Assembly (NCBI RefSeq): GCF_000377505.1
Contig: NZ_KB898192.1
Span: forward strand, 124,001 to 188,000
Length of the DNA: 64,000 bases
Source of the DNA: Paenibacillus massiliensis 2301065 = DSM 16942
Lineage (GTDB): Bacteria > Bacillota > Bacilli > Paenibacillales > Paenibacillaceae
Direction of reading: 5' to 3'
In this document: positions 63,049 through 64,000 of the stretch, piece by piece
How positions within the stretch are numbered: the first letter of the stretch is position 1
Layout of the letters: each line of letters begins with the position of its first letter
Notes under the pieces: model-generated
What the model was told of the DNA's origin: nothing
The model's database searches: none
The model's input: only the letters and a program-made list of their open reading frames with translations
Made by a program: the position numbers and the translations under genes

Positions 63049-63876
63049 TTACATCTTCGGGATAATTCCAAGTACCAGCTTCAGGAACTTCTCACGGACC
63101 CGATCAGCTGTCTCCATGACCTCGCTATGGTCCAGCGGCTGGTCGAGAATTCCCGCTGCCATATTAGTAATACAGGAGAAGCCCAGCACTTCCAGGCCAG
63201 CATGACGTGCCACGATTACCTCTGACACAGTGGACATCCCCACGGCATCAGAACCGAGCGTGCGCAGCATTACGATCTCTGCAGGCGTCTCATAGTTCGG
63301 CCCCAGTAGTCCTGCATATACACCCTCCTGCAGCTTTACACCTTGTTCCTGCGCTACTTCATGAGCTACCGCGCGCAATCTTTTGCTGTACGCTTCAGAC
63401 ATATCCGGGAAGCGTACACCCAGGGCATTATCATTTGGTCCCATCAGCGGATTGGTACCTGTCATGTTCAGATGGTCACTAATGACCATCAGGTCTCCAG
63501 CTTCATAGGACGTATTCACGCCGCCAGCAGCATTGGTGACAAGCATGCTCTTGACGCCCAATTCCTTCATGACGCGGACAGGGAAGGTCGTGAGCTCTGG
63601 CTTGTAGCCCTCATACAGATGGAATCTGCCCTTCATCATCATCACTTTGCGGCCCCCTACGGTGCCGAGCAGAAGCTCACCAGCATGTCCTTCTACTGTG
63701 GACACCGGGAAATGCGGAATGTCATGATAAGGAATGCTAATGCCATCCTCAATGAGATCTGCCAGAATTCCCAGACCTGAGCCAAGGATAAGGCCAATCT
63801 CAGGATTGATGTTGTTGCTGTGCTGACGAATATACGCCGCTGCTTCTTGGATTGCTGCTTGATTAATTGTAGACAT
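63049..63876 (-). CDS. punA: purine nucleoside phosphorylase
   Basis: Cleaves inosine, guanosine and deoxy forms to base and sugar phosphate. It is 275 residues of the trimeric class I type: LILGSGLGILAD, HAGELLLG, RFHLYEGY, VTNAAGGVN and LLGPNYETPAE are signatures, and SCITNMAAG closes the site. AAGGAGAG precedes the ATG. The B. subtilis locus has drm-pupG-dacF in the same order. Confidence 0.96.
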   Translation of the reverse strand: MSTINQAAIQEAAAYIRQHSNNINPEIGLILGSGLGILADLIEDGISIPYHDIPHFPVSTVEGHAGELLLGTVGGRKVMMMKGRFHLYEGYKPELTTFPVRVMKELGVKSMLVTNAAGGVNTSYEAGDLMVISDHLNMTGTNPLMGPNDNALGVRFPDMSEAYSKRLRAVAHEVAQEQGVKLQEGVYAGLLGPNYETPAEIVMLRTLGSDAVGMSTVSEVIVARHAGLEVLGFSCITNMAAGILDQPLDHSEVMETADRVREKFLKLVLGIIPKM

Positions 63877-63921
63877 ATGTATCTCTCCTTATGCTGTTAT
63901 TGTTAAATAGAACGAAGCACT

Positions 63922-64000
63922 TCAAAGGCTAGACGATCCTTTCGCGGAAGCGGAAACTGAACCTGTGACCAGCGCCTTGACCAGATCAGTGGGGTCCAAT
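63922..64000 (-). CDS. partial reading frame at right edge, product not identified
   Basis: A minus-strand frame is open from the window edge for 25 codons and ends with SAKGSSSL before a TGA, 46 nt before the phosphorylase start. A second frame, also open to the edge, ends 18 nt further on, so I cannot tell which, if either, is real. It could be the end of the next gene upstream. Its end does not resemble B. subtilis Drm as I recall it. Confidence 0.35.
   Translation of the reverse strand, partial: LDPTDLVKALVTGSVSASAKGSSSL

Overview
This window looks like chromosome of a spore-forming, motile Bacillota, most likely Paenibacillus or a close relative. The evidence is the sporulation and germination gene set (spoIVA, spoVIF, spmA/spmB, ytfJ, spoIIAA-AB-sigF, spoVAA/AB/AF, ypeB, dacB, dacF), AGGAGG-type ribosome binding sites with frequent GTG/TTG starts, and gene order shared with the Bacillus subtilis hbs-mtrB-hepST-ndk-cheR-aro-trp supercluster. 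Nearly all genes are on the minus strand, so the window is described from high to low coordinates. Only a lipoprotein deacetylase and serA are on the plus strand. I found no tRNA, rRNA, CRISPR array, complete insertion sequence or prophage.

Region 1 to 9.7 kb is the aromatic supraoperon: aroC-aroB-aroH, then a 712-nt leader, then trpE-D-C-F-B-A, with trpA cut by the window edge. The leader carries twelve NAG triplets, almost all at 5-nt periodicity, and a rho-independent terminator just before trpE. The TRAP protein gene (mtrB) lies at 17 kb with its known tryptophan- and RNA-contacting residues intact, so sensor and target are in one window. The TRAP-like array is about 290 nt upstream of the terminator, unlike the compact B. 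subtilis leader.

Region 9.7 to 18 kb holds cheR, ndk and a menaquinone/heptaprenyl operon (hepS-menG-ubiA-ubiX-mqnA-hepT), then mtrB and hbs. The mqnA, ubiX and ubiA genes point to the futalosine route to menaquinone. Between mtrB and hbs lie tandem copies of a 115-bp structured repeat. A diverged copy at 32.7 kb abuts a truncated pentapeptide-repeat gene, and a tail fragment occurs at 46.9 kb.

Region 18 to 31.5 kb holds a sugar-type ABC transporter inserted between hbs and spoIVA, then spoIVA, a 2Fe-2S ferredoxin, a nucleotidyltransferase-like protein, spoVIF, gpsA, plsY, der, an S1 protein, plsC and cmk. Phospholipid synthesis (gpsA, plsY, plsC) is interleaved with ribosome and GTPase functions.

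Region 31.5 to 41 kb contains a PilZ protein, ypeB without sleB, a 49-residue zinc-ribbon gene, prsW, mecA, a lipoprotein deacetylase, a CPBP membrane protease pair, and serA behind a T-box riboswitch whose likely specifier is the serine codon AGC.

Region 41 to 50 kb has resDE, rluB, spmBA, dacB, ytfJ, a DUF2953 protein and scpBA. The resABC genes that sit between rluB and resD in B. subtilis are not here.

Region 50 to 64 kb has an FMN-riboswitch rib operon without ribD, an IDEAL-like protein, a V4R-domain protein, ppiB, lysA, the short spoVA set, the spoIIA operon, dacF and a purine nucleoside phosphorylase, ending in a partial reading frame at the right edge.
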